Positions 44,920-56,869 of a stretch of 64,000 bases of DNA are shown here, piece after piece. This DNA is from Icerya purchasi (lineage: Eukaryota; Arthropoda; Insecta; Hemiptera; Monophlebidae), in the NCBI GenBank assembly GCA_039619475.1, contig CM077115.1, positions 477,908,400-477,972,399 on the forward strand, written 5' to 3'. Both the position numbers and the translations under genes were made by a program. Each line of letters begins with the position of its first letter. The stretch's first letter is position 1. The notes under the pieces were generated by a model. The model searched no databases, was not told the origin of the DNA, and saw nothing but the letters and a program-made list of their open reading frames with translations.

Positions 44920-46200
44920 CATTATCTTAATATTGAAATAGTGTCGAATTTACCGGATTGGAATAAAATAATTCGCTTTTTACATACAACAAAATCAGTA
45001 TAGTTTCCTACTTTTACAATTACTCACGTTGCTAATTTAAAAACTGGTATTATTGTGCGGGGTTGAAAATTTCGTAAGTGTTCGTGACTTCATTAGAATA
45101 GCTCAACGATCTGATCGGTGCAACACTGTTAGCATCCATTGTTGAATTCTAGGATGAGAATTTTCGATACTATCTCGCGTAATCGTGACGTTAGTTCGAA
45201 GGACTAAGTGAAAAAATTACAAATTTCTAAATATTTATTTATTTTTGTTCTTGGCACGCTACTAAAATATTTTAACACACCGAACCTTGCGATTACCGGA
45301 TGGAACAGTTACACGACTGTTCGTGAGTGAATACGTTATTACATCTTTGCAATACTATTTCAAATAAACCTATTGTTTAGATTACAATTACAATTTACCT
45401 ATCTTGTTTTATTCACTTTATTTTACTTTATTTTTTATTTCTGTTTATTTTTCATAATTTTTATTTAGAAATTTTAGTAGCCGTTTGCAAGTAGCGATAA
45501 TATTTTTGGTGCGCATATCGCTTTCGCTTTTTTCCTTTCTACGAGGCGACGCCGAATTTTAACATTTACTTCTATTCATTCCGATTGTTATTAAGTTTGA
45601 TCAGAATCCGTTTTTAACCGTAATATTAACCGATCATTTTGATTTTATTAATGCGAAATTACAATTTAATTATTGATTCTTTCAGAATCGCGTTTTAATG
45701 TGTTGTTATCCCCAAATCCGTTCATTGTGTATCCGGTATTTTTAGATTTCGTTAACATCGATTGAACTGTGTTTTACCGTATCGTTAATCAATTTAAGTT
45801 ACATTGTTCGGTGTATAAAAATCTTTTTCAGGGCTCTAACAATTTGTTTTATTCTTATCAATAAATTGATTTTTTATGTTTTAACTATTAGTTCACGTCC
45901 GATTGTTAACAACAATCTAACAGTTAAAAGTAAAAGTTTTCTCAGGGAATTACATAATTTGGAAAACACTATGAAATACGTGTAGTAGTTCTGAATAGAA
46001 GTAGCATTATTTCTTTATTTATATAATAATAATAATATTACATCTAGCTAAATTAAATAATCATCAAAAAAGAAAAAAACCGCAAAATCATTTTATAAAT
46101 TTCTTTTTTTTTTGGAGTACTTTGACGATTTATTTTAATATTTTCTGTAGCTGACCGCGCTAAACGTGTACAGTTAAATATTATTGAGCGTTCCGCATTC
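44920..46200. other. no gene supported
   Basis: AT-rich, with TTTTA-type simple sequence (45400-45470) and a short (AAT)n at 46022-46035. Confidence 0.45.
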
Positions 46201-46204
46201 TTCG

Positions 46205-46496
46205 GTTGTTTCTATATATAAAATAAAGTAAGTCCCATATATCCTTGATAAGGTATCATGGATTGAAGTTAAGCTTTCCATAATGGTACTAAGCCTAATG
46301 GATCTGATGAGAACACTGAGGTCAGTTCCTTTCTTTCGGCCGCCTTTACTTTCCCAGATTTCTCTGGTACCCAATTATTTCAGGCTGGGTAAACTTGAGA
46401 GCGACTTGGATCCGGAACGAGACAAGTCTCGATAACCGATAACACCTCTGATTTGGTAGCCAACCACCTTAACCGATAGGCCACCACGCTGCCTTG
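46205..46496 (-). mobile_element. tRNA-derived SINE, copy 2
   Basis: The minus strand starts with a tRNA-like head: ggcagcgtggtggcctatcg (A box tggcctatcgg), a ggttggctaccaaatcagag anticodon region and a disrupted B box (ggttatcgagactt). The body has agaaatctgggaaagtaaag and ccattaggcttagtaccatt, and ends near tatatgggacttac. It shares this order with 19530-19775. (AT)n follows at 46507-46541 on the 5' side. Confidence 0.7.
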
Positions 46497-46501
46497 TTTC
46501 T

Positions 46502-46545
<44 letters not shown>

Positions 46546-47094
46546 GTAAGTTCATGTAAACTACTTATGATAAAAAGAAAATAATGGCACATTGGGCAAT
46601 GTCGATATGACACAATTAAAAATTTCGTATTGACATCAAATAACAATTATTCGTTGTCATAAATAGCTGATGGCTTGTTGGTCAAGTTTTGCACAGTGCG
46701 AGTTACTGAGCTGAAAATTAACAGTAGCTGACCTTAGAAACTCGTCTCAAATATAGAGCGAGTTACTGTTATGTTTACACAATGAAAGTAACTGTTATCT
46801 TATTATAATATTTATATGTGCTACGCCTAATATGTCGGAACAGCGGAAAATTAAAGACGATCGTTTTCATTAATTTTACTTTAGGAATTAAACCGAATAA
46901 TGGAATAAAAACACCAAAAAAACAAACGGATTTGGATCAGAAAATGGTTCTCAAAAAAAAAAAACGTCCGGAGTAGGAAACACTATAATGAATAAACTAT
47001 TCTATGAAGATACAGAAGAATTAACAAAAACCGAAACAAGAAAAAAAAAAGCAAAAAACCAACACAGTTTAATATTCTATTAAATTGAATTAGC

Positions 47095-47283
47095 CCAAGG
47101 ATTAAACGTGAGGATTCAATAATGCGGTAAGTAATTACACCAACAGTAAAATTACAAATCACATTAACATATTTAGCTACCGGAATGTCATGCAGAATGC
47201 CATTTATATTTTTCAGAGTGCCAAAACCATCAATATCAAAAATAATACCGGAAATATGTGATGTTATAAACGGGAAGTTATAA
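47095..47283 (+). pseudogene. PIF/Harbinger transposase N-terminal fragment
   Basis: The frame reads PRIKREDSIMR, one stop, then VITPTVKLQITLTYLATGMS, FFRVPKPSISKIIPEICDVI and NGKL before a stop. This is the conserved I-P-RL-ITLRYLATG block plus the FRVSKSTIS-I-EVC helix-turn-helix-like segment of Harbinger transposases. The DDE catalytic core downstream is absent. Confidence 0.75.
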
Positions 47284-47449
47284 AATTACATTAAAGTAAC
47301 CTTTTTCTCTTTGAATTATTTTGATCGATGCAAGATACACATATCTAAATAATGAATATGTACAAAAATTAAAAATAAACGAATATGCTATAATATTAAA
47401 TGTAGGTTATAAACAATTTCGTAACAAGTATCATATCTGTGTTATCCGA

Positions 47450-47625
47450 ATTTTGTCTTTACGCCATCAAAACTTGGCCTATCCATTTGGTTAATTATAT
47501 ATTGTATCGCCGGTCGCCGCGAATCCCTATTTTCGTATTCTGAGCTAAAAATGTCGCACAAAACTTCTTGCTCTCTGTATAAACTGGTGAAGTTCACATC
47601 ATCATCGCTACTCCCCACTGTTCAC
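47450..47625 (-). pseudogene. MADF-like (Myb/SANT-type) fragment of PIF/Harbinger second ORF
   Basis: On the minus strand one frame reads REQEVLCDIFSSEYENRDSR then IQYIINQMDRPSFDGVKTKF. This fits a MADF domain core (L-D-SEY-NRD-R--A---I and V-K-K). PIF/Harbinger elements usually carry such a DNA-binding protein divergent to the transposase, which fits the position here. The N- and C-terminal parts are missing. Confidence 0.5.
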
Positions 47626-47869
47626 ACATTTTTAACTTTTCACAGCATAAAATTTGAAACAAACTGAATGTAAACATAGAAACGTAGACAAAACCATATG
47701 TGGCATAATGAGGCGAGTGGACAGTAAAACAAAATATTTTGAATTGACTTCATGACTGTAGCTGATCTGACAGCTACTCTCGTATAAAGTGTTTATTCGA
47801 TAACAGTAGTACAGTAACTGTCATTGTCAACTCGACCTTTAACTTGCACTATGTAAACCGGGCCTTAGA

Positions 47870-50485
47870 CGAGGATACGTTTTGCCATGGTGTTACTTGC
47901 TGAGTGTATATTCTCGAACAAGCAATTTAAGTAGGCGGTGGTACTTAAATTACCTGATCTGAAGGGTTACGTAGAGATGACGTGGTATTAATTATTTGTC
48001 GAATAATTATATAGAACCGCGGAATGTCGTTATTCGAATTCGTAATGTCAACTCTGCGTATGGTTTGGAAACAGTTATTTCTAAAGTGAAACCGATCGTT
48101 GTAGAAAGGAAGAAACTCGATCCTGATGCAATTTCGGCTTCAGAAAAATCAGATAAATTCCTAGACTTTGGTAAATAAATTCGCAGAGAGACCAGACGTA
48201 GTAAGTTTCGGTTTCTTAATCTTTTCAACGTACATCAAAGGAAACCTTGTTACTCGATTTTTCATTAAAAAAACGCAACCTCTGCCATTTCAATTCTCAT
48301 TCGTGTTCATCACTCTGCCTTTTTCATTTATCAATTGAATTCCGCTGTCTTCGGGTTTCAAATTCAGACCATTTTCCGCTTCAGTGGACCTTTAAAGGTG
48401 TAATTAAACGTTCCGAGCTTTACTTACAAATAGTTTGGAATTCGGTCCAAAGAAAAGAATTCTTTTATTTAACCGAACTATTAGCGTAACCAGTTGTGAC
48501 GATTTTCTATGGGTGTGTACATTGCTCCCCGCAAAAAGGAAAAAAAAACAAACTAAATTTTGCAGCCAAATTTCTCGAAATAAAATTTTTTACTTGCGCA
48601 ATACCGTTTTTCTTGTACATTTAGATCGAGTTCGTTTTTATACATTGTTTACTGGAATGTATTACACGTATAGACAACTGAATAATAGGAAATCGCAAAA
48701 TATTATAGCCATAAAATAACAGATTCGGAATATTAGAAAAAGGTTATATCATAAGGAATTGTAACTGAAATAATTAAATACCTTGCATTTCATCTAATAA
48801 GAGAAAAAAGCTTCTTAAAAAAGGAAAACGACTGGTCTAATTTGTAAAAGTCTAATGCCAGACTTTTCTGGCATGCGTTAGATAAACAGAAGACCGCAGT
48901 CGATGGGGAATCAGTCATAATAAAGAGAATGCAGTGCAGCCATAGCCACTGCTTCATCAGCACTGGTTCGACTGAAAAAAATGAAGATTTTTGCTTTAAA
49001 ATCGCAACTTTGTAACCGTTCTCAACAATTTTTACGATTAAAGTAGACAGACAGCATATGGAAATAATCGAATGCAAGCTCATTGCGAAAGACTTACGCA
49101 ATCTGCATCTGTTCATATTACCAAAGATGGCGAACAGGGTTTTTAAAATGAATATTTGAGATATTTTGTCTCATTTGAATAAGCTTTCTCAGTAATACGT
49201 ATTTGTATAACCGGAAGTTACGGATTTGAGACTGGTTATGTACTCAAGCCAGTCTCAAATTTACTCATCTTGAACCCAAACTGATGAATTTATTCAGGAA
49301 AGTAAAAGCAGCTGACAGAAAGGAACTAGCCCATATTATTCTCTTCAAATCCATTAGCTAATCTTAACATTAGAATCCTCGGCCTTCTTGCAAAGGTAAG
49401 GAATACGCTTTATTTCTCTAGCGGGACATAGAACGCTCATTTTAATTAATAAATTCTTTAAATTTCCGTTGTTATTTCTATTTTTCTTTCCTTTTCTTTT
49501 TTTTTTTTTTTTATGTTACAATGCGACCATTTTTCCGCACTTACTTGTTCTATTTTCCTTTCGCGCCGGGATCGATGACATTACTCTTTCTGCATAAGCT
49601 TAAAAGTCCCAAAAGAAGTCAACAAAAAGGCAGCTAATTTTGTAGGCAGACTATTTCAGCAGTAATTGCGAGGCAGTGACTTAGGAATATTCTATAGAAG
49701 GTTTCCACTCTCTCAAAGTTTAAATTAGTTCGGGCGCCATTGAAGAAAAATTCTTCAAAATTAAAAAGAATAAGGAAAAAAAAAGCACGATAACAAAAGA
49801 GGAAAGGGAAGCCTCTTCTAGCCACCGCAGAGCAGTCTACAGTGTCCCTTGCTCAAAACGCCTACCACGCGAAAGCCAATCACGAGGATTGGGCTAAAAA
49901 AAGCCGGAAGAACGAAAAACGAAATTAAATAAAATAATAAAGTAAATGATATATTTACTGTATCTACTAAAACTCCGTAGGCGGATGATACTCTACTCGA
50001 CTAGTTAATGATACTCTTCTACGTAGAACTTGCGACAAAACGATAACCGATCGATCACGACGTTGATCGGACGGCGAGGGAAATCGAAGAATCCCCTGGC
50101 TTCAAAAGACGCGCGTATTTATGTGCAATAATTTGCCCAGCTGAGCAATTGTCTAGGAATCGCTTCTAATGCGAAATATCCCATCAATCGCTCGGCCGAC
50201 GAGATGTCCGATGTCCTTTCACCATTACTAATATTTAATCGCAAGCCTCGACGCACACCGTGGTGTCATTCACACTCTACTAACACAGGCATACATATAA
50301 TGACTTACATCTTAGCAATTTCAATAGATTGCTCGGAATTTCTCTAATGCAACCCGATTACGTTGCAACAAAAATCCCACATCTCCGAACTCGGTACATA
50401 TATCTATATCGGTAACCTAACTTGAAATATATAACACACGCAAACTATTCACAATTCTCTATTTTCCTTCTTCGCATTAATTAGT
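47870..50485. other. no gene supported; one protein-like short frame and one hairpin
   Basis: The plus frame at 47996-48178 (EPRNVVIRIRNVNSAYGLET) has reasonable composition but no recognisable family and only a TTG start. A perfect 12-bp stem (atttgagactgg with 13-base loop) lies at 49224-49260. A T-rich run lies at 49495-49512. Confidence 0.35.
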
Positions 50486-50490
50486 TAATT

Positions 50491-50600
50491 ACTATTATTA
50501 TTTTTATTCCTATTATTATACGTACTATTATTTTTATTCCTATTATTATACGTACTATTATTTTTATTCCTATTATTATACGTACTATTATTTTTACTTC
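50491..50600. repeat. 30-bp tandem repeat, ~3.5 copies
   Basis: The unit is actattatttttattcctat followed by tattatacgt. The copies at 50524-50553 and 50554-50583 are identical, the first copy (50491-50523) has a 3-base insertion, and the last is partial. Confidence 0.9.
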
Positions 50601-50604
50601 TTTT

Positions 50605-52970
50605 TTATATATAATATTTAAATTAAAAAACTAGTTCATTAAGGGGGGAATGATAGTCCGTTTAGAAAAGCCTGTGTAAGATCTAAAATTGACCAACTCG
50701 TTAATAAAATGTCACCTTCCATTACATTTTTCTATAGAAAAATTTTAACTCAAAGGTTAAGATACCCGTAATAATGTTAAAAAGGCCATTGCCAACCGAC
50801 ATAAATCAGTTTCTTTTCTCTGTCGATTTGTGCATACATGTGCGCTGGTCTTAGATTTTTTCACTGCTACGCTGACAGAGTGAGAAGTGAAAAATCCTGG
50901 TATGCGATTCGGTGTGCAATGAAGGCTGACCTAATTGAAGACCAATACCTTCTTTCTGCGAGCAAAATTATCAAAAGTGAAAGACAATTGAATTCGGTAA
51001 GTGCTCGTGCAACTCTAAAGTTCTTTCTTGGGGTTTCCCTGCTTATCGTGACAGTTTAGAGGGCTAATAAAGATAACCTAAACCTAATCCGGTTACCGAT
51101 TTTCGATGTGGCTACTATACCCGTAGGCGAAGAGAAAGTCATTTTGTTTCACGACCGATAAAGAAAGCTTTTTGTCCATTCCGAGTAAGTAGAGTAGTCT
51201 TAGAGAAAAGTTTTCCGGTTCTAATTACATAAAATATGGACACTACACGTGATAAAGCGAAGGAAACGCTAAGATAGCACAGAACAGCTTTATCAGCAGC
51301 AAAGGAATAAGTAGCAACGTTAAGGTAAAACCGGGGTGGGTGGGGGGGGCGCTCGAGTGAAAAGTTAGTTTAACAGAGGAACGAGAATGATTTACATATT
51401 TTCGATTCGGCTTGATTATTGCGGGATAATTTTCTTATTCTGGTGTTATTTCTCCTGCATTATCACTTATCTTTTTCAAACTTTTCAACATTCTTTTTTA
51501 TGAATAACTTTATTTCTTTGTTTTCACCATTTATCTATTTTCGGCATAAATTACGTTACAGTTTCTTGCATTTTTCAAGAACACGTGTTTTCGTAAGTGA
51601 TAATTTGGCTCTCGAACTTAAAACACGTTTTAAAAATATACACTTATGAAGTAACGGAACCGTAATTTCTTATCAATGGTAAATCATATTAATCCGATTT
51701 TTTTTAGCTACTACGCTGTTTGTAACTGTAAGAAATAGAAAAAATTGCAATTTTATAACGGCTTGGTAGAATTCGGGCGAAGTATTTTGAGTGTTTTAGA
51801 AATCACTGCTTTGGAAGATAAAATCGCCGGCACTGATAATTGCTTAATGATTAGTGATAATTTGGAATTAACGTTAAAATATATGAAAGTGAAATATCTG
51901 ATTGCAAATGGTAACTTGTAAATAAAGAAAGATTATAGCGGTCCCCAGCGAGCAATTTGGTCTTATCGAATGTCTCTCCACTATTCTTAATGACAAACTC
52001 TTACAACATCTTCTTATCGCATTTCCGATAAAACCTATTTCATAAATAGCGATCTCCGGGTTAAGCCCGCGGATATCGAATTTGGTCATGCCGTAAATTG
52101 ACGGGTTCAGCCGTACGTTAAACATACTAGCTACAGTAACATACCGAAGTCTTTCCTTATCTTCGTTAATGGTAGGGACCAAAGAATTTTCGTTTGCTTG
52201 CAGAACCACGTTTGTCCGAATTGCGCAACAGTGACACGAATCACTCTATGGTAGGACCCACAGAAAATGTTGCTCCAACGGGCTCTTTCGATTTTCCTTG
52301 GATGAACACTTCCCCCTAGATTTAGATCGTAGCACCCAGCAACAGAACTCTTTCAGTCATCAAATCGTGTTACAGAGCCGGTCTTAACAAATAACCTGTG
52401 CCGGAGTCTGATCAGAGCGGTTTCGTATCAAGACAACCTTTAACAGAAACATTTTAACAGAAAACTGGCGATCGGGCTGGTTTTAAATGACCGAATCCTA
52501 AGACGCCAGAACGGTAAGCGGAAATACTAGAGCCCGCGTTTTCTGATCAGTCTGAATAACCAAAGTTATACTCATGACGAATTTTCAGACGGCAGTATGG
52601 ATGTGATTAGTAACGGTACAGGAAAACAAAACAAGAGCGTGGAAATTGGAACAATAGCGTCAGGGGCAAAATATCTTTTGCAATGAGATTCATTCTTATT
52701 GTCGTAGTTTTCACAGAGAATCGTGAAGCGAATTAGTGCCTCCTCTAATTATATTAGATACGGTCGAGAATTTATGTGAAAGACTGAGGGTTTAGTGCTT
52801 ATGTTGTCTTAAGTAAGAGCATAACTAGAGAATACGAGTGTTAAAAATAAAATAAGAGTAACTGCTGTTTATTTTCCCGATAATACATCAGATGACGTGA
52901 TTAGTTCTCGAACCCATATTAACCTTAGCTGAAAAAACGGTTGTATAGTGCATTTATAGCAAACTTTCGT
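50605..52970. other. no gene supported; one unassigned minus-strand frame
   Basis: A 111-codon minus frame (52209-51874) contains RLRYVTVASMFNVRLNPSIY and DIRGLNPEIAIYEIGFIGNA. Its composition is protein-like, but I cannot assign it. It may be element-derived given the LINE that starts just right of it. The rest is non-coding. Confidence 0.3.
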
Positions 52971-52974
52971 TATT

Positions 52975-54345
52975 TCTAATGGCGTCACTAGGCAAAGCAG
53001 ATAATTATATCATACTGCCATTGAACTGCTGAGGTTTCTACAACAACAGAGCTGAACTTAAATATCCGATTGAAACCTACAGTATGACGATAGAAACTTA
53101 CCTCTTACCTCGCCACAATCCTGACATCCTCAATTGTACTGCTTTATATTTTGAAATGATTACGCTCTTGGCAGCCGGACTTGTAGAGGTTTAACTTCAC
53201 TGATTCACGTCGAAATTCCATGCCGTATGTTATCAATAACAAGCTCTCTCCAGACGCTGCAACATTTTTCAAATAGTACCGTATCTATATGCAATTGTTA
53301 AATGTCACCTATACACCCAATTCACCGAAACCATCCGATGCTGAAGTCGTACATGTTCCATAAAACTCACTGGGGACTTTGCACTTATAGCCGAGCACGT
53401 CGATAGAGAAGAACTTAAAAATATCGACTGAGGCAATATTTGGGGTAGTTGATTCATCAATCCAGAAGTCATTTTTGACACTGCAGTCGCGCAGGGTTTC
53501 ATTGTGGTGTAATAAGGGATGCGATTAGGAAGAGAAAATTCAAGATTTGAAAGAATTTGAAAAGAGCAGATCAGTAGCGCGGGACCTTATCGGAACAAAA
53601 AGGTACGAGCCGTGGCTTTCGTCTACGTCATCCATCACGGCTCTTTATTATCGGGGAGTAACGTGAAGAAAAATAGAACCCCTCAACAGTATTCGGCACT
53701 TGTTATTTCTCTCAGACATCATTAAGGTCAAAAATAACGTCATGGCAGAGACGGCTGCAGTTGCTACCGCAAATTATTTCGCTGAAGATTGCTCGATCGA
53801 GTGCTATTCTTCGGCCTTTCTGTCGCATAAAGATGCAGCGGAGGACGTGTATTCCTTAATTGCGATCGGCCGTTTCAGACGTCCGAACCAAATGTCGCAT
53901 TAAATTATAATTCGAAGGGGAGGTTAGATTCCATCCATCAGTTTATGCTGAAATCCCTTATTAGAGGCCAAATTTGCTACATATTTATAATCAGATTCGG
54001 GAACGTGCAAGCATTCCTGACGGAAGAAATAAAGCGACTGTGTTATTCCTATCCTAAAACAGAACAAAGATCCCTCAGTCATAAGCGATTACCGTCCTAC
54101 ATCTTTGCAAAGCTTTTTAATTAAAATGCTGCAGAAAATGGTCAACCGACATTTCCTTTCTTTTGGCGAGCTCAATAATATCCTTTCTCCAAAACAAGCC
54201 GGAGACGACCGTAAGGCATTTAGACGTTATGTCACCTGGTAAGCCTTCAAAGTACGATTTTATCGGCTTTCAGTACACTGGAAATGAGGTTAGTTCCCTG
54301 CACTGTGGTACTGTTTTGGGTTGTAACATCAGCGTGAAAATACTA
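52975..54345 (+). mobile_element. decayed LINE with endonuclease and N-terminal RT
   Basis: Frames on the plus strand give NYIILPLNC-stop-GFYNNRAELK (the N-terminal L-WN-G--N--EL motif of LINE endonucleases), then MTIETYLLPRHNPD (ET-L motif). FINPEVIFDTAVA and a linker follow at 53450-53650. RT starts at 53740 (ATANYFAEDC), with RERASIPDGRNKATV and a frame-shifted DYRPTSLQSF-KML-KMVNR-F at 54050-54160, then LSPKQAG. It stops before the catalytic core. Many stops. Confidence 0.65.
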
Positions 54346-54349
54346 TAAA

Positions 54350-56295
54350 TTTGGATGCGACCGAGGAGTCATGTACGTCTTAACTGATGTTTGAAAAATG
54401 ATTTCTACTTTGCAGAAACTGTTTGTAAAACTGATATTTCGTAATTAAAATAGTATTTCGAAATGTATTAGCCGGCCATGTATTGTTCAGTGCTACGAAT
54501 TTTGAAGCTGAGCACTTTCGTTCAGACAACGACAACCTGCATATATCGGTATTATAAAAACGGAGTTTCAGGTAGAGAGGTGATAGAGCATGAAGCGTAT
54601 GGTAAAGTTTATTTTTCTACGCTTAATGATGAAAGAAAAAAAAAAAGGCTATGAACGCAGCACATTCAGTGTAGTAACGCGTACTTCAGCGGGATTATGC
54701 TAAAATATCTGTCGCCGTTAACGCCTCATTTCCACTTCTAGACGGCAACAGATGCTGTACTTGTTCCGTTCCGCCATTTTGAAACTTTCTCATGCCGTCT
54801 TTTGGTTGCCGCCGCCCCTATAATTTCGAAATCACTCGCGCCGCGCAGTGTCGTCCCAAACCGGAAGTGTCTTTTACAAGTGGCCGAATTTTTTAATTGC
54901 GAAATGAAAAGCACTGATTCAAACGTGTTCTAAACATTCGCGTTCAGTCGTCGCAGGTGTGATGTTCAGTTGGATGATAAGTTAAAAAAAAAAAAGAAAA
55001 GCTTAAAAAAAAAAAAGAAAAGCTTAAAAAGCACGGAATTTTGCGATAGATCGTTTAAATTCAGTTAATTGTTTTGTTATCTCATATATTTTCCGTATTT
55101 GTTTTGCGATTGAATTTCAAGAACGTAGTGGTCTTTTGCCCGTTCAAAGTTTCATCGAATTTAAGGGATAAAAAGAACGAGGCTGAACTACATGAGATAT
55201 AAAAATGTGTAATTGGAATAACTCAATATATGGGTGCAGCTAAATGCAATAAATGGAGCGTAGAGCGAGAGGCTACAAAGAATGACTTGTGGGGGTATAT
55301 AATGTGACGCAAAAATATTTTCTCCAACACGGAATGATAGGATAATGTCTCTCTGTTGTTAGAATCTCGAGAATTTATCGAACAGCAAAAGAAAAAAGGT
55401 CGTCAAAATGAAAACAGAAATAAGACAGGGATTTTATCTTAAAAAGGTTACAACTATCGATTTAGGAGTCCCAATAAAAACATTTGGTGCATAAAAATTC
55501 CTTAGGTAGACAACATGGACGCATAAATACAGGAAATTGAAAAATCCTCAGTGGACCATGGGAAAGTGAATAATCAGATATGAAAAAGTCGTGCGAGTGA
55601 AATGTTCGTATTTGGATACTGGTTGAAATCGATAAACTAGAGTGGAAAAGTTCGAGTAAAATGCATTTGATATTGTCTTTTACATTTTTTTTTTAAAATT
55701 CTCAGAGCAGTTTTACGCTTTCCTTTAGGGAACAATAATGGATGGTACACAACTAAGTCGGGTAGATAACACACACACACACACACAACGGTCCAGTGAA
55801 CCGTAAGACTTTTACAAACTGCTAAAAAAATCGTTGTTGAAAATTGAACATTCGTCATATCATAACTGTTATTATGTCTTGTGAATAAGCTTATGGTAAC
55901 ATTAGTCCGTCATAACCGTGTTCAAAACCGTGCGCTAAAACTTCAATGAATATAGCTCGTGGAACAGTTTTGTTGGCATTGTTTTAATTGCCGCTCCGAT
56001 ATTATCGTACGTGTCCGATTTGAAAAATACAGTAAATCATAAATAAACTCATATTTCAATTAAACAACTTGTTTAACGAGAACATCTGATATATGCTGGC
56101 ATTTTAATTTAAATAACACGTATTCCGGTTTGTTTATTAATCGGAATTATAACAACAGAAATGCGTAACCCACATTAATGGTCTTAACTTAAAAATTTAC
56201 AAAGGTTACAATTTAAAAATGTAGCTTACGTTGTCCTGTTTTTACAGCTGCTATTATACGTTCTCTTTTGATTTTTTTTTTTTTCGATATGTTTT
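54350..56295. other. no gene; simple repeats and a promoter-like GC patch
   Basis: At 54720-54960 GC content rises, with ccgccatttt (Pho/YY1-like) and accggaagtg (ETS-like) motifs and two tcagt initiator-like sites (about 54942 and 54965). A tandem duplication of aaaaaaaaaagaaaagctta lies at 54981-55025 and (CA)n at 55770-55788. No coding region. Confidence 0.3.
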
Positions 56296-56299
56296 ATGT

Positions 56300-56812
56300 G
56301 ATTTTTTGCAGATTCTAATCGGAGGAAGTTACGAGTCATTTACTAGGTAACTTACCAAAGGAATTAAGAGACGAATGTAATTTGAATATATGGAAAGACA
56401 AAATAAAAATATGGTTGATTGCGTGGTGCAAAGAATGAGAAATGGATAGTCATAGGAAAGGAACTAAGACGGGTAATTGATTGAAAGAGTAAATAATTAT
56501 AAATGATGTAATGAAAAAAAAAAAAAAAATAAATAAATAAATAAATGCTCAGTTCTAGCTGCATTACTTATGGCTTATGTGAAAATATTGTGGTACGATG
56601 TGCGATAGGTATAAATGTATTGATTTAAAAATTAGGCGTAGAATAGTAAAAATAGAAGTTAAGTTGTAATTATATATATATAAGACGAATATGATGTATT
56701 AGACTTAAGATGTGTATTTAAGAAATAAAAGATATATAATTATGTTGGGAACCCACAGACGGGCAATTGTCTTGTGGGACCCGCAAATTATTTTAAAAAA
56801 AAAAACAAAAAA
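56300..56812 (+). mobile_element. 3' end of a LINE with terminal hairpin (tentative)
   Basis: A short coding trace, GNLPKELRDECNLNIWKDKI, ends at a stop near 56438 and resembles the FN-LP-ELR----FK-KLK-WL end of CR1/Jockey-type ORF2. An (AAAT)n tract (56515-56546) lies in the UTR. The end is a stem-loop, gggaacccacagac with gtcttgtgggaccc (56749-56783), followed by an A-rich tail. Confidence 0.5.
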
Positions 56813-56869
56813 GTATAATGAGAAAACGAAATTCTTCAGTTTTCGAGCTGTTCATTTCTGTTTATTGTT

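Larger units (their letters stand above)
46680..47864. mobile_element. PIF/Harbinger-type element, degenerate
   Basis: The left end ggtcaagttttgcacagtgc and inverted right end ggcccggtttacatagtgc are related terminal repeats, with further similarity for about 25 bases (agtta...). The right flank starts with tta, compatible with the TWA target of this superfamily; the left flank is gtt, so the duplication is not exact. Inside lie a transposase fragment on the plus strand and a MADF-like fragment on the minus strand, the two-gene layout typical of PIF/Harbinger. Confidence 0.65.

Noticed and set aside
50000..50450. Possible LTR-like segment (balanced composition between AT-rich flanks)
   Set aside because: No second copy, no primer binding site, no polypurine tract and no gag/pol traces in the window.
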